From Acidobacteriota bacterium (GTDB lineage Bacteria > Acidobacteriota > Terriglobia > 2-12-FULL-54-10), in NCBI GenBank assembly GCA_009691245.1, contig SHUM01000016.1, forward strand, positions 1 through 59,958: a stretch of 59,958 nucleotides of DNA, read 5' to 3'. Positions 25,475-34,976 of the stretch are shown in pieces; positions within the stretch are counted from its first letter, which is position 1, and each line of letters starts with the position of its first letter. The notes under the pieces are model-generated. The model had not been told where the DNA came from. It did no database searches and saw only the letters and a list, made by a program, of their open reading frames with translations. Position numbers and translations under genes: made by a program.

Positions 25475-26645
25475 CAGGCATGGCTGCCAGTTTTTCCAAC
25501 TCATTCACGATGCGCTCGGTGGCGTCGGGATGAGCTTCCTGCCGAATGGCGTTTTCCATGGACGCCAGCCGCGCAGGATCATTCAACAATTCCGTGATCA
25601 GCTCGCAGATGCGCTCACCGCTCAGATCACGATCCAACAATAAGCGCGCGGCTCCGAGTTGTTCGAGCGCCTCGGCGTTGCGCAACTGGTGCTGATTCGC
25701 GGCGGTGGGAAACGGCACCAGCACGGCAGCGCAACCTGCCGCCGCCAATTCGGCAACCGTAGTCGCGCCCGCGCGGCAGATCACCAGATCGGCCTGCGCG
25801 TAGGCATCCCACATGCGATCCATGAAGGCGGAAACTTCGTGGCCCGCGCCGGCCAGGCCTGGATGCCTCTCCACCGCTTCTCTCACTCGATTATATTCGC
25901 TTTGTCCGGTCTGGAGCAGCAGGCGCACGGGAGTTTGCGCCGAAGATTGCGAATGATCCAAAAGGGGCAACGCCTCCACCATCGCACGGTTCAATGAGCG
26001 CGCGCCCTGACTGCCGCCAAAGACCAGCACGGTAAACGGCGGGGCGTGCGGTTTCGCAGGGATGGCGAAGAACTCATCGCGCACGGGAATTCCAGTATGC
26101 AGAGTCTTCTCCGTCCCGAAGAATTTACCCGCCTCGGCGAAGTTGACAAATGCCCGCGCGACAAATCGCGCGACCCAGCGGTTGACCAGGCCGGGGTAGG
26201 CGTTCGGCTCGTAGACGGCCAGCGGCACTCGGCGCCGCCCGCCGGGCAGCAGCGTCGCCAGCAGCGTCGCTAACATCATGGGGCCAGCCGCGTAGCCACC
26301 CACGCCGAGCACGACATCAGGCCGAAACTTTTTCAGGATTTTCAGGGATTGCAGAATCGCCAGAGGTAGTCCCGCCAGTGTTTTCAAACGAGCGACGGCG
26401 TTCTGCCCTTGCAACGCGCCGACCTCCAGCAGTTCCAGCGGGAAGCCCGCGGCGGGAATCATGCGGGATTCAACGCCGCGCGCGGTGCCAACGAAGAGCA
26501 CTTCCCGGCCCGGCGCGCGACGGCAGAATTCGCGCGCCAATACCAGCGCGGGAATGACATGGCCTCCCGTGCCGCCGCCGGCGACCAGGAGCTTCAGTGG
26601 CGGGTTTATTGGTCGCCCTCGATCGAGCGTAGTTTCTCGCCCCAT
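25470..26645 (-). CDS. murG: UDP-GlcNAc:lipid I N-acetylglucosaminyltransferase
   Basis: A 391-residue GT28 enzyme that converts lipid I to lipid II on the inner face of the membrane. The N-terminal glycine loop is LLVAGGGTGGHVIPALVLA. The second loop is LVFGGSQGARSLNRAMVEA, and the donor site is CRAGATTVAELAAAG with PFPTAANQHQLRNAEAL. The ATG at 26645 overlaps ftsW by 40 bases; no better start is visible. The C-terminus ends KLAAMPG because the stop lies in an inserted repeat, so the last residues may not be ancestral. Confidence 0.94.
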   Translation of the reverse strand: MGRETTLDRGRPINPPLKLLVAGGGTGGHVIPALVLAREFCRRAPGREVLFVGTARGVESRMIPAAGFPLELLEVGALQGQNAVARLKTLAGLPLAILQSLKILKKFRPDVVLGVGGYAAGPMMLATLLATLLPGGRRRVPLAVYEPNAYPGLVNRWVARFVARAFVNFAEAGKFFGTEKTLHTGIPVRDEFFAIPAKPHAPPFTVLVFGGSQGARSLNRAMVEALPLLDHSQSSAQTPVRLLLQTGQSEYNRVREAVERHPGLAGAGHEVSAFMDRMWDAYAQADLVICRAGATTVAELAAAGCAAVLVPFPTAANQHQLRNAEALEQLGAARLLLDRDLSGERICELITELLNDPARLASMENAIRQEAHPDATERIVNELEKLAAMPG

Positions 26646-27811
26646 TGTGCACGCCGGGAAATACTGAGCAGAATGCCTGTAGCCGCCAAACAGAAAAACA
26701 GCGAACTGCCGCCGTAACTCAGGAACGGCAGTGGAATACCTTTGGGGGGGATGAGCGCGAGTACGACGCTCATGTTGATCAGACTCTGACAGAAGATCAT
26801 CAGCGTCAGCCCGGCGGCGAGATAGCAGCCGTAATCATCGGGAGCCATCATGCTGGTCCGCCAACCGCGCCAGAAGTAGAGTATGAAGAGGCCGATCAGC
26901 AACAAGGCTCCCCACAGACCCAACTCTTCAGCGGTAACCGCGAAGATGAAGTCGGTGTGCGGAGCGGGCAGGAAGAAGAGCTTCTGCCGCCCATTCATCA
27001 AGCCCTGTCCGGCAACGCCGCCGGTGGACACCGAGATCATGGATTGAATCACCTGAAAGCCGCTTCCGAGCGGGTCCGCGTAAGGATCGAGAAACGATTC
27101 GATGCGCGCGCGGCGATAGGGAATGCGCCAGACCAGCAGGTAAAACGCGGGCGCGGAGATGGCGGCGAGCGCGCCCAGGTACCGTATAGGCAGCCCCGCA
27201 ATGAAGAACATGGCCACGGTTACCAGACCGATGGCGATGGGCGTTCCCAGGTCCGGCTCTTTCAGAATCAGCAGAACAACAATGGTGATAACGGAGAGCG
27301 GTGGAACGATGTCCTGCCAGAAGTTGGCCACCCTACCCGAGCGCTTGTCCAGCCAGTAAGCGAGAAAGATGATCACCATCAGCTTGGCAAATTCGGAGGG
27401 TTGGAACGAGATGATCCCGAAGCGTAGCCAGCGATTGGTATTCTGCACGGGCGCGGCAAACAGGACCGCCACCAGCAGCACGATGGCGATAAAAATTCCG
27501 GGAAACAAAACGGCGGGATGACTCAGATATCGATAGTCCATGCGCATCAGCAGGAGCATCATGCCGAGCCCCAAAATGGCCCAGGCGACTTGCCGCCAGA
27601 AATAGGCCGTGGAGCTGCCCAAGTCTTCGCTGGCCATGGGGGCGGAGCTGGAAAAAACCATCAACAGCCCGAAAAACACCAGGGTAAGCGTCACGCCAAA
27701 CAGCACGCGATCAGCGGAAAAGCGGCCTATGTTTGATCCCTGCACGCCTGTCGATGTCCCCTTAAAATTTGCGGACCGAAATTCGCGGAAGCCGCCAGTG
27801 GCCTCCCCCAT
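26606..27811 (-). CDS. ftsW: SEDS-family peptidoglycan polymerase FtsW
   Basis: A 401-residue protein with about ten membrane helices that polymerises septal glycan strands from lipid II together with FtsI. Family landmarks are FGLLMVFSSSAP, a long periplasmic loop with FQVIQSMISVSTGGVAGQGL, DFIFAVTAEELGLWG, and GIPLPFLSYGGSSLFF near the end. The 25-residue N-terminal tail is not conserved. Normally murD lies between mraY and ftsW; here only an 18-base gap separates them. Confidence 0.93.
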   Translation of the reverse strand: MGEATGGFREFRSANFKGTSTGVQGSNIGRFSADRVLFGVTLTLVFFGLLMVFSSSAPMASEDLGSSTAYFWRQVAWAILGLGMMLLLMRMDYRYLSHPAVLFPGIFIAIVLLVAVLFAAPVQNTNRWLRFGIISFQPSEFAKLMVIIFLAYWLDKRSGRVANFWQDIVPPLSVITIVVLLILKEPDLGTPIAIGLVTVAMFFIAGLPIRYLGALAAISAPAFYLLVWRIPYRRARIESFLDPYADPLGSGFQVIQSMISVSTGGVAGQGLMNGRQKLFFLPAPHTDFIFAVTAEELGLWGALLLIGLFILYFWRGWRTSMMAPDDYGCYLAAGLTLMIFCQSLINMSVVLALIPPKGIPLPFLSYGGSSLFFCLAATGILLSISRRAQWGEKLRSIEGDQ

Positions 27812-27829
27812 TTCAGGATCGCATCCCGC

Positions 27830-28963
27830 TTAGCGCAGCTTTAGAGTCGAGAGCGAAAAAAGCGCCAGGATCAGCGCCGAAATCCAAAACCGGATGATGA
27901 CCTTGGACTCGCTCCACCCCAACAACTCGAAGTGATGATGCAGTGGCGCCATCTTGAAGATGCGCTTGCCACGCAGCTTGAACGAGGCCACTTGCAGGAT
28001 CACCGAAAGTGCCTCGGCGACAAACACCCCGCCGATGGAGATCAGCAAAATCTCCTGCTTGATAATCACTGCCACGGTGCCGATGCCGCCGCCCAGAGCC
28101 AGCGAACCGACATCCCCCATGAATACTTCGGCAGGATGTGCGTTGTACCAAAGAAAGCCCAGCGAGGCGCCCACCATGGCGCCGCAAAAAATCGTCACCT
28201 CGCCCACCTGCGGCAGATACTGAATCTCCAGATAGCGCGCGAATACAGCGTGTCCGGTAACATAAGTCAGCACCGTGAGCGCGCCGGCCGCAATGATGGT
28301 GCAGCCGATGGCCAGCCCGTCCAGACCGTCCGTCAGATTCACGGCGTTGCTGGAGCCGACGATTACCAGAATAACGAATAGAAAAAAGAAAACAAAGGCC
28401 GCCGGGTAAGTATAGGGCGAATTCATCAGACTATCGATAAGCAGATCGGGCGTGAACTGTTTGAAAAATGGTACGCTCAGGTGCGTCGAGTAACTCTCCG
28501 TGGCTGTCAGCGCCAGCAAACTGACGCCCACGCCTAGGCTAATCACCGCCTGCAATCCCAGCTTGCCGCGCGTCGAAAGACCCTGATTGCGGCGGCCGGT
28601 GATCTTGCGATAGTCGTCGATAAAGCCCACCGCGCCGAAGGCCAGCGTGGCCAGCATCACCAACCAGATCAGGGAATTGCTCAGGTCGGCCCACAGCAGC
28701 GTGGGAACCAGAATCGCCACGTGAATGAGCAAGCCACCCATGGTGGGCGTGCCGGCCTTTTTTTGATGCGATTGCGGCCCCTCTTCGCGGATGTACTGCC
28801 CAATCTGAAAGTCCTGTAGACGCCGAATCAGCCACGGGCCCAGCACCAGGCAGATCACCAGGGCGGTGATCGAAGCGAACGCGGTGCGAAAGGTCAGGTA
28901 GCGGAATACGCGGAACGGGCTGAACAGCGGAAACAACTGCTCATAAAAGAGATAGTACAGCAT
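27830..28963 (-). CDS. mraY: Phospho-N-acetylmuramoyl-pentapeptide transferase
   Basis: A 377-residue polytopic enzyme that makes lipid I from UDP-MurNAc-pentapeptide and undecaprenyl phosphate. It has [15 protein letters not shown], the DD motif [17 protein letters not shown], the [12 protein letters not shown] segment and the cytoplasmic loop [26 protein letters not shown] is the C-terminal HHH motif. All catalytic acidic residues appear present. Confidence 0.95.
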   Translation of the reverse strand: MLYYLFYEQLFPLFSPFRVFRYLTFRTAFASITALVICLVLGPWLIRRLQDFQIGQYIREEGPQSHQKKAGTPTMGGLLIHVAILVPTLLWADLSNSLIWLVMLATLAFGAVGFIDDYRKITGRRNQGLSTRGKLGLQAVISLGVGVSLLALTATESYSTHLSVPFFKQFTPDLLIDSLMNSPYTYPAAFVFFFLFVILVIVGSSNAVNLTDGLDGLAIGCTIIAAGALTVLTYVTGHAVFARYLEIQYLPQVGEVTIFCGAMVGASLGFLWYNAHPAEVFMGDVGSLALGGGIGTVAVIIKQEILLISIGGVFVAEALSVILQVASFKLRGKRIFKMAPLHHHFELLGWSESKVIIRFWISALILALFSLSTLKLR

Positions 28964-28973
28964 GGCGTTTCTT

Positions 28974-29070
28974 CCCTTAATTAATACCCTGTCTAATTAA
29001 CTTAATCTAATGACATTGCCTATTGACTCACTCAATTAGTGACTCAATAGTACCGTATTACAGTAACTCA
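28974..29070. other. AT-rich spacer with imperfect dyad between murF and mraY
   Basis: About 100 bases, much richer in A and T than the operon around it, with repeated TAATTA, GACTCA and TTACT words. TATTGACTCA and TGACTCAATA form an imperfect inverted repeat. It could hold an internal promoter for the distal half of the cluster, but no clear -35/-10 pair is seen. Confidence 0.4.
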
Positions 29071-30525
29071 CTAGTTACTATTAATGATCTCCCAGACCCG
29101 CTCCAGCCGCACCGCCCGCGAGGCTTTCAGTAGCGCTACGTCGCCCGCGCCGAGCATTCCGCGGAGACGCTCACCTGCTTCCTCCGGTGTCTGCATCATC
29201 TCCACGGCATTGGTCGACATACCCGCCGCCACTGCGCCGTCCCGCAGCGAACGCGCATCTTCGCCAACCACGATGAGATGATGGATGCCGGCTTGCTGCA
29301 CTCGTTCACCACAACGGAAATGGAGCGCCGCGCTGGACTCGCCCAGTTCCTTCATGCCGCCCAACACTGCGATGCGGCGCTGCGCGGGCAACTCGGCGAC
29401 GGCCTCCAGCATGGCCTCCAGCGCGGTGGGGCTGGAGTTATAGCAATCCAGCACAACACGCGCGCCATTCGCCAGCACAGTCACTTCGCCGCGCATGGGC
29501 AAAGGCTGCAACTCACTCACCGCCTGCTCCAGCGTTTCCGGCTCAATCCCAAACAGACGGCAGACCGCCGCCGCCGCCAGCACGTTGCTAATATTATGGC
29601 GGCCCAGCAGAGGCATGTGAAATACCGCATCACGCGGCTTGCCGGAAACCGGCGGCGGACCGCCCTTATGACCGTTCCAGACGGCGCCGCAAGGCATGTC
29701 CTTCATCGGCGCGACGGGCAGACGGAAGCGGTATCCGCCCGTCTCGATTGGTTTAATTTCACGCGCCTTCACATGGGCGTCCTGATTCGTTCCGTAGTAA
29801 ATGACTTGTGCCCGCGCCAACGGCCCAAATCCACTTACACGGTAGTCATCGGCATTGAGTACGGCCCAGGCGGTGGAGTCCAGTGAGTCAATCAGTTCGA
29901 ACTTGGCCTCGGCAATCTCCTCAACGCTCGAAAAGAATTCGAGATGAGCTTCGCCGACGTTAGTAACTACGCCGACGTCCGGACGAGCCAGGCTGGAAAG
30001 AAAACGGATCTCGCCCGCAGCCGACATGCCCAGCTCAAAAACACCAATCTGGGAATCGCCCTCCAGCTTGAGCAGAGAAAGCGGCAGCCCAAATTGATTA
30101 TTCAGATTCCCCTCGTTCTGATGCACACGGAAGCGCGTGGAAAGCAGCGACGAGATCATCTGCTTCGTGGTGGTTTTTCCGGTACTGCCGGTGATGGCCA
30201 CTACAGGCCCGGCCCACTTGCGGCGCACGTGCGCGGCCAGACGCTGCAAGCCCAGGGCGGGGTCGGGGACAGCGATCAGCCGGGCGCGCAACTCCTGTGG
30301 ATATTCGCTGAGTTTTTCCGAAGCGATCACGGCGGCGCATGCCCCTGATTCGAGCGCCGCGCGGACAAACTCATGTCCGTCAAAGCGAAGGCCGCGCACG
30401 GCGAAAAAGCATTGGCCCGAGGTGATGGTGCGCGAATCAATCGAATAACCCTTGGCGACAGCCAGCGATGAATCACTGGTTGCAGCGCCGAGCGTGGCCG
30501 AGATTTCCTGTAGGCTAAGTTGCAT
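29071..30525 (-). CDS. murF: UDP-MurNAc-tripeptide-D-alanyl-D-alanine ligase
   Basis: A 484-residue ligase that adds D-Ala-D-Ala to the stem peptide. The P-loop is AITGSTGKTTTKQMISSLL, followed by a KLEG region and VTNVGEAHLEFFSS. The C-terminal domain has LDCYNSSPTALEAML, where family members have DxYNANP. No ddl gene for D-Ala-D-Ala synthesis is in the cluster. A repeat of about 85 bp separates it from murE. Confidence 0.93.
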   Translation of the reverse strand: MQLSLQEISATLGAATSDSSLAVAKGYSIDSRTITSGQCFFAVRGLRFDGHEFVRAALESGACAAVIASEKLSEYPQELRARLIAVPDPALGLQRLAAHVRRKWAGPVVAITGSTGKTTTKQMISSLLSTRFRVHQNEGNLNNQFGLPLSLLKLEGDSQIGVFELGMSAAGEIRFLSSLARPDVGVVTNVGEAHLEFFSSVEEIAEAKFELIDSLDSTAWAVLNADDYRVSGFGPLARAQVIYYGTNQDAHVKAREIKPIETGGYRFRLPVAPMKDMPCGAVWNGHKGGPPPVSGKPRDAVFHMPLLGRHNISNVLAAAAVCRLFGIEPETLEQAVSELQPLPMRGEVTVLANGARVVLDCYNSSPTALEAMLEAVAELPAQRRIAVLGGMKELGESSAALHFRCGERVQQAGIHHLIVVGEDARSLRDGAVAAGMSTNAVEMMQTPEEAGERLRGMLGAGDVALLKASRAVRLERVWEIINSN

Positions 30526-30553
30526 AATTCTATTACCAATTATCAGCGATGGG

Positions 30554-30638
30554 ATGTCATTCCGAGCGTAGCGAGGAATCTGTTTTCCGCGGCATGATTA
30601 CCGCAAAGCAGATTCCTCGCTACGCTCGGAATGACATA
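30554..30638. repeat. Perfect palindromic repeat between murE and murF
   Basis: Arms of 29 bp (ATGTCATTCCGAGCGTAGCG and onward) are perfect complements around a loop of about 27 bases. It is the same family as 14149-14229. It lies inside the essential dcw operon, so read-through must be possible. Confidence 0.8.
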
Positions 30639-30667
30639 CGTGGAACTTTTGCAGCCAACAGCTAAAA

Positions 30668-32212
30668 TCAATCTCCTCGCAGTATCGCTCTGGCGACTTC
30701 GCGGTCATCAAACTTAAGCCGGTCGGAGCCGATGATCTGATAGTCTTCATGACCTTTGCCGGCGATCAGCACGGTGTCGCCGGACCGGGCCTCGCGCAGC
30801 GCGCGGGCGATGGCGACGGCGCGGTCCGGCTCGATCACATATTTCGCACCGGCTTTTTGCAGGCCGACCTGCACGTCATTGATGATCTGCAAGGGGTCCT
30901 CCGAGCGCGGATTGTCCGATGTCAGGATGACTTGATCCGCAGCGGCGGCAGCCTGACCCATAGCCGGTCGTTTCGAGCGGTCGCGATCACCGCCACAACC
31001 GAAGACCAGGCTTAATGAGCCTTCCTTCGTCATCTCGCGGGCGGCGGCAACTACGGAGCGCAAGGCCTCTTCGGTGTGCGCGTAATCCACCAGAACGGCA
31101 AACGGCTGGCCCTCCTGAATGGCCTCCAATCGTCCGGGCACGGTAACTTCGGCCAGGCCGGCATGAATGGCCTCAGGCGAAATTTCCATTGATGTCGCGG
31201 CGGCTATGGCCGCCAACAGATTGCTGGCGTTATGCCGGCCAGGCAGACGCGATTGAATTTCCATTTCTCCGAACGGCGTTTTTACGGTCATTTTGATTCC
31301 TTCGGCGGAGGATATCCAATTGCGTGCGCTGACATCGGCCGGATGATCCATGCCGAAGGAGATGATCCGCGCAGTGAGTCCTTCACGCATTTCGTTGAAC
31401 CGCGGATCGTCGGCGTTCAAAACCACTACCTTTGGCGCGAGCCAGCCGCTGGAATCCCCGGCATCCCGTGTATCCGATGATGCGGGCTGAAATAGTTTTT
31501 TCTTAGCCATAAAGTAGTCGTCCACGGTGGGATGAAAGTCCAGATGGTCGCGCGCGAAATTGGTCCAGACCGCGGTGTGAAAACGCGATCCGGCAACGCG
31601 ATCCATCGCCAGCGAGTGCGAGGAGACCTCCATCACGGCGGCCATCGCGCTGGACCGTCCGCCCAGATCGAGCGCCTCGCGCAGCCAGCGTTGCAGGTCC
31701 AGCGATTCCGGCGTAGTCTGCAGCGCGGCAATTTTCCTGGCGCTATCGCTGAAGCGCAGGCGATTCTCGATGGTGCCAAACAGCGCGGGAGTGCGGCCGG
31801 CAGCTTCCAGAATAGAGGCGATCAGGAACGCAGTGGTGGTCTTACCGTTGGTCCCGGTTACACCCATCAGATCCAGTTCCCGCGTGGGATGCTGGTAGAA
31901 TTCACAGGCCGCTTGCGCGAGTGCAAAGCGGATGGCGGGCACCTGAATCCAGGCAATCGCGGAAGGAAGTTCAAATTGCTCGCGGGGCAGCTCGGAAACA
32001 ATCGCCACGGCTCCGCGCGCGATGGCGTCGGCAATGTACTTTGCGCCGTCGTCGCGGTATCCGCGGATGGCGAAGAATAGGTGTCCGGCCGCAACGCGAC
32101 CGGAGTGATAGGCCAGCCCGGCGGCCTCGCGCCGCAGGTCTCCGGTCACGATGGTTCCCCGCACATGGTGGAAGAGTCTCGGCAGCGCAATGGGCATGGG
32201 TGGCACGATCAA
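30668..32212 (-). CDS. murE: UDP-MurNAc-tripeptide synthetase, probably meso-diaminopimelate-adding
   Basis: A 514-residue ATP-dependent ligase for the third stem-peptide residue. The P-loop is GVTGTNGKTTTAFLIASIL. FARDHLDFHPTVDDYFMAKK holds the carbamylated Lys region. SDNPRSEDPLQI is the motif typical of enzymes using meso-diaminopimelate rather than lysine, which fits a Gram-negative-type wall. Its first codon overlaps the ftsI stop (ATGA type). Confidence 0.94.
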   Translation of the reverse strand: MIVPPMPIALPRLFHHVRGTIVTGDLRREAAGLAYHSGRVAAGHLFFAIRGYRDDGAKYIADAIARGAVAIVSELPREQFELPSAIAWIQVPAIRFALAQAACEFYQHPTRELDLMGVTGTNGKTTTAFLIASILEAAGRTPALFGTIENRLRFSDSARKIAALQTTPESLDLQRWLREALDLGGRSSAMAAVMEVSSHSLAMDRVAGSRFHTAVWTNFARDHLDFHPTVDDYFMAKKKLFQPASSDTRDAGDSSGWLAPKVVVLNADDPRFNEMREGLTARIISFGMDHPADVSARNWISSAEGIKMTVKTPFGEMEIQSRLPGRHNASNLLAAIAAATSMEISPEAIHAGLAEVTVPGRLEAIQEGQPFAVLVDYAHTEEALRSVVAAAREMTKEGSLSLVFGCGGDRDRSKRPAMGQAAAAADQVILTSDNPRSEDPLQIINDVQVGLQKAGAKYVIEPDRAVAIARALREARSGDTVLIAGKGHEDYQIIGSDRLKFDDREVARAILRGD

Positions 32213-34362
32213 CCGCTCGCGGCTTTGGCCAGTACGCCAGGCGAGGGCTTGCTGGAACTTTCAGGCGCCGGCGAGGACTGCGCGGCCGAGCCAATGCGAA
32301 ACTTGACGAGTATGGAAGCACCCTCCTGGATAACCGTGCCCGGAGCCGGGTACTGGTCAAAGGCCACGCCGCTTCCCACCAGTTGAACTTTCATATCCTG
32401 CGCCAGCGCTTGGGATGTAACCGCGCGCACCGAAGAGCCCAAGAAGTTCGGGACCACTCTTCTCGGCACGTCCCCCGCGGAAAGGTCGGCCGGATCGGAA
32501 AGATCCAAATCCACGGATCGAACTGCCGGGCTACGATTCGCCTCGGTACTCTCCTCATTGAACTGGGCTGCTTCGGATTTCCCCGTGGCGGGCTTGCGCA
32601 GCGCGGCACGTTGCGAAGTCGACAGAGGCACGGCAGTGCCGGGCAGATTTCGATAGGCGAGAATTTGTTCGGCGATGCGGCCAAACACCGGAGCGGCAAT
32701 CGATCCACCGTGATTGAGCCCGCGCGGTGAGTCCAGCACCACCAAGATGGCGAACATGGGATCTTCTACTGGAGTGATGCCCACGAAGGATGCGATATTA
32801 TCCGTGCGGGAGTAAGTACCCGTGGCCGGGTCCAACTTTTGCGCTGTCCCGGTTTTACCACCGGCAGAGTAACCCTTCGGCAATGCGGCCTTGCCCGTTC
32901 CGGCAATGACCGTCTCAGCCATCATGCGCTGCATTTTGCTGGCCGTCGCGGGGCTAATCACGCGGCGCATATCCCCGGGCTTGATATCCGGCTCCGAGGT
33001 AGATGGCTCGCCCCTTCCCGCAACAAAGTTGCCGTTCCTGATGGCGGCCGCGTTGTTGGCGGGATCATCGAGCAGGATGCGGGGACGAATCCAAACGCCG
33101 TCATTGGCTATAACCGACGCCGTGGAAACGATCTGCAACGGAGTAACGCCTATCTCCTGACCCATGGCGATGGCGCCAATCGAGGCCTTCCACCAGCGCT
33201 CCGGCGGCTTGGTTAGGCCGCGGGCTTCGCCGGGCATCTCAATGCCGGTGGGAACACCGAAGCCGAAGCTGCGGATATATTGATAGAACTTCTCATTGCC
33301 CAGGCGCAGGGCCAGCTTGATGGAGCACACGTCGCTGGATTGCTGAAAGGTCTCCGAAACCGTCAGGATGCCAAATTTCATGTGGTCGCGGATGGTGTGC
33401 CCGGCAATATTGATGGAGCCCATCTGGCAGTCGATACGCTCGCCAGGTTCGGCCAGACCGGCCTCGATGGCCGCGGCAATCGTGACAATCTTGAAGGTGG
33501 AACCCGGCTCATAAATACCGCCAATGGCTGTGTTGCGGTGGGCTTCGGCATGAGCTTCTGAAAACTTGTTGGGGTTGAATGTGGGCCGGTTGACCATGGC
33601 CAGGATTTCGCCGGTGTGGGGGTCCTGCACAATGACGGTGCCGGTCTTGGATCGGGAGAGAGCCATGACCGCGTCCAATTCTCGCTCAGCGATGAATTGG
33701 ATATTCTCATCGAGTGTCAGCACCAGATCGTGTCCCGGCTGCGACTCGCTGCCTTTGCTGGAGTAGCGTCTGCTGCGCGCGTCGCGCTCAATCAACAGCT
33801 TACCCGGAATGCCGCGGATCAGGTCGTCGTACTTCATCTCCAGGCCGGCCAGGCCTTCGCCATCCATGCCCACATAGCCGAGAACATGCGCCGCCAGCTC
33901 GCGCTTAGGGTAGAAGCGTTTGTTTTCCTTCTGAAAGTAGATGCCTTTCAGATTCAGTTGGCGGATTCTGTCCGCCTCGCGCGCGGTTACTTTGCGCTTC
34001 ACCCAAGCGAAGGAGTTTGTGCCCGTCAGTTTTTTTTCCAACTCCGCCCGCTTCATGGCCAGGACCGGGGCCAGCAGACGAGCCGCCGGCTTGGGGTCGC
34101 CCACCTCGGCCGGGTCCGCGTAGACGGACTCCACCTCGACGGTCATGGCCAGGGGACGGTGGTTGCGATCATAGATATTGCCGCGCGCCGGGCTCACTTC
34201 AATGGTGCGCTCCTGCTGGCGACGGGCCTGCTCGGTGAAGTTGCGATACTGAAATACCTGGAAATAGAAAAGGCGGGCGATGACGACGAGGGTCCAGCAG
34301 CCTAAGGCGATGGTCAGGTAAAGCGCGCGGCGGGCATAGAATGGCGGTTTATGATTGGGCAT
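32209..34362 (-). CDS. ftsI: Septal transpeptidase FtsI (class B PBP) with one PASTA domain
   Basis: A 717-residue bitopic penicillin-binding protein that cross-links septal peptidoglycan. There is one membrane helix at residues 14-34. The pedestal contains RGNIYDRNHRPLA (60-72). The catalytic site is S288-T-F-K291 (GSTFK), S342-S-D344 and K503-T-G505. A PASTA domain lies near residues 626-690 (RRVVPNFLGSSVRAVTSQAL; YPAPGTVIQEGASILVKF). PASTA on FtsI is usual in Gram-positives and some acidobacteria, and binds muropeptide or other divisome parts. The C-terminal tail is Ser/Pro-rich. Confidence 0.94.
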   Translation of the reverse strand: MPNHKPPFYARRALYLTIALGCWTLVVIARLFYFQVFQYRNFTEQARRQQERTIEVSPARGNIYDRNHRPLAMTVEVESVYADPAEVGDPKPAARLLAPVLAMKRAELEKKLTGTNSFAWVKRKVTAREADRIRQLNLKGIYFQKENKRFYPKRELAAHVLGYVGMDGEGLAGLEMKYDDLIRGIPGKLLIERDARSRRYSSKGSESQPGHDLVLTLDENIQFIAERELDAVMALSRSKTGTVIVQDPHTGEILAMVNRPTFNPNKFSEAHAEAHRNTAIGGIYEPGSTFKIVTIAAAIEAGLAEPGERIDCQMGSINIAGHTIRDHMKFGILTVSETFQQSSDVCSIKLALRLGNEKFYQYIRSFGFGVPTGIEMPGEARGLTKPPERWWKASIGAIAMGQEIGVTPLQIVSTASVIANDGVWIRPRILLDDPANNAAAIRNGNFVAGRGEPSTSEPDIKPGDMRRVISPATASKMQRMMAETVIAGTGKAALPKGYSAGGKTGTAQKLDPATGTYSRTDNIASFVGITPVEDPMFAILVVLDSPRGLNHGGSIAAPVFGRIAEQILAYRNLPGTAVPLSTSQRAALRKPATGKSEAAQFNEESTEANRSPAVRSVDLDLSDPADLSAGDVPRRVVPNFLGSSVRAVTSQALAQDMKVQLVGSGVAFDQYPAPGTVIQEGASILVKFRIGSAAQSSPAPESSSKPSPGVLAKAASG

Positions 34363-34497
34363 CGGCTCTCGCTGACCTCCAGTGGTTCAAAGCTCGGGCC
34401 TTGCATTCTTGCAACGAGACTCTTGCAACGAGATTCTGGCAATAAGCCGCGACCGAAAGAGGGCGGTTGCATTAGGCACTGCATCAGCAACAGACTG

Positions 34498-34920
34498 CTA
34501 GCGAGCTGCGGATACAGGCTGAATTCGTGCCGTAAGGACCAGGGTGTTGCCCGGACCAACCGGGGCGGCCAACGTCGCTGGGGGCAGCGGTTCGGCGCGG
34601 AAAATTTGATTGGGAGCCAGCGTCCTCATGCCCAGCTCATTACGCGCGATCCAGTCGATGCGCAGCGGGTCGCCCAGCGAAGCCTCCTCCAACTGGAGTT
34701 TGCGGTTGGCTTCCAGAGCAATTTTCTTCTCGCGTTCCAGCCGCTCGATCCTGTAGCCGTTCTCAAGGGTCTGGAATCGCCCCATGGCGGAGAACAGCAG
34801 GGCGCCGAGCAGCACGACTCCCAGCAGAGTGCTTATGAGATATTGACGCGGCTCGCCGGGCCGTGCCAGCGGCACGAGTCTCGAATTATCCACCGATTTC
34901 ACGTAGTAAATGGCCTGCAT
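34498..34920 (-). CDS. ftsL: Cell division protein FtsL
   Basis: A 140-residue bitopic protein from the start at 34920 (MQAIYYVKSVDNSRLV), which has CGGAGA just upstream; the frame extends to 34971 without a better site. One membrane helix (LISTLLGVVLLGALLFSAM) is followed by a coiled coil (YRIERLEREKKIALEANRKL). FtsL makes a complex with FtsQ and FtsB and activates FtsWI. The call rests on size, topology and position between rsmH and ftsI, since the family diverges quickly. Confidence 0.85.
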   Translation of the reverse strand: MQAIYYVKSVDNSRLVPLARPGEPRQYLISTLLGVVLLGALLFSAMGRFQTLENGYRIERLEREKKIALEANRKLQLEEASLGDPLRIDWIARNELGMRTLAPNQIFRAEPLPPATLAAPVGPGNTLVLTARIQPVSAAR

Positions 34921-34976
34921 GGGATCTCCGGACCTCGAAGTGATCTGATTTCTTATGAATGTAAACTGCAAAACTT

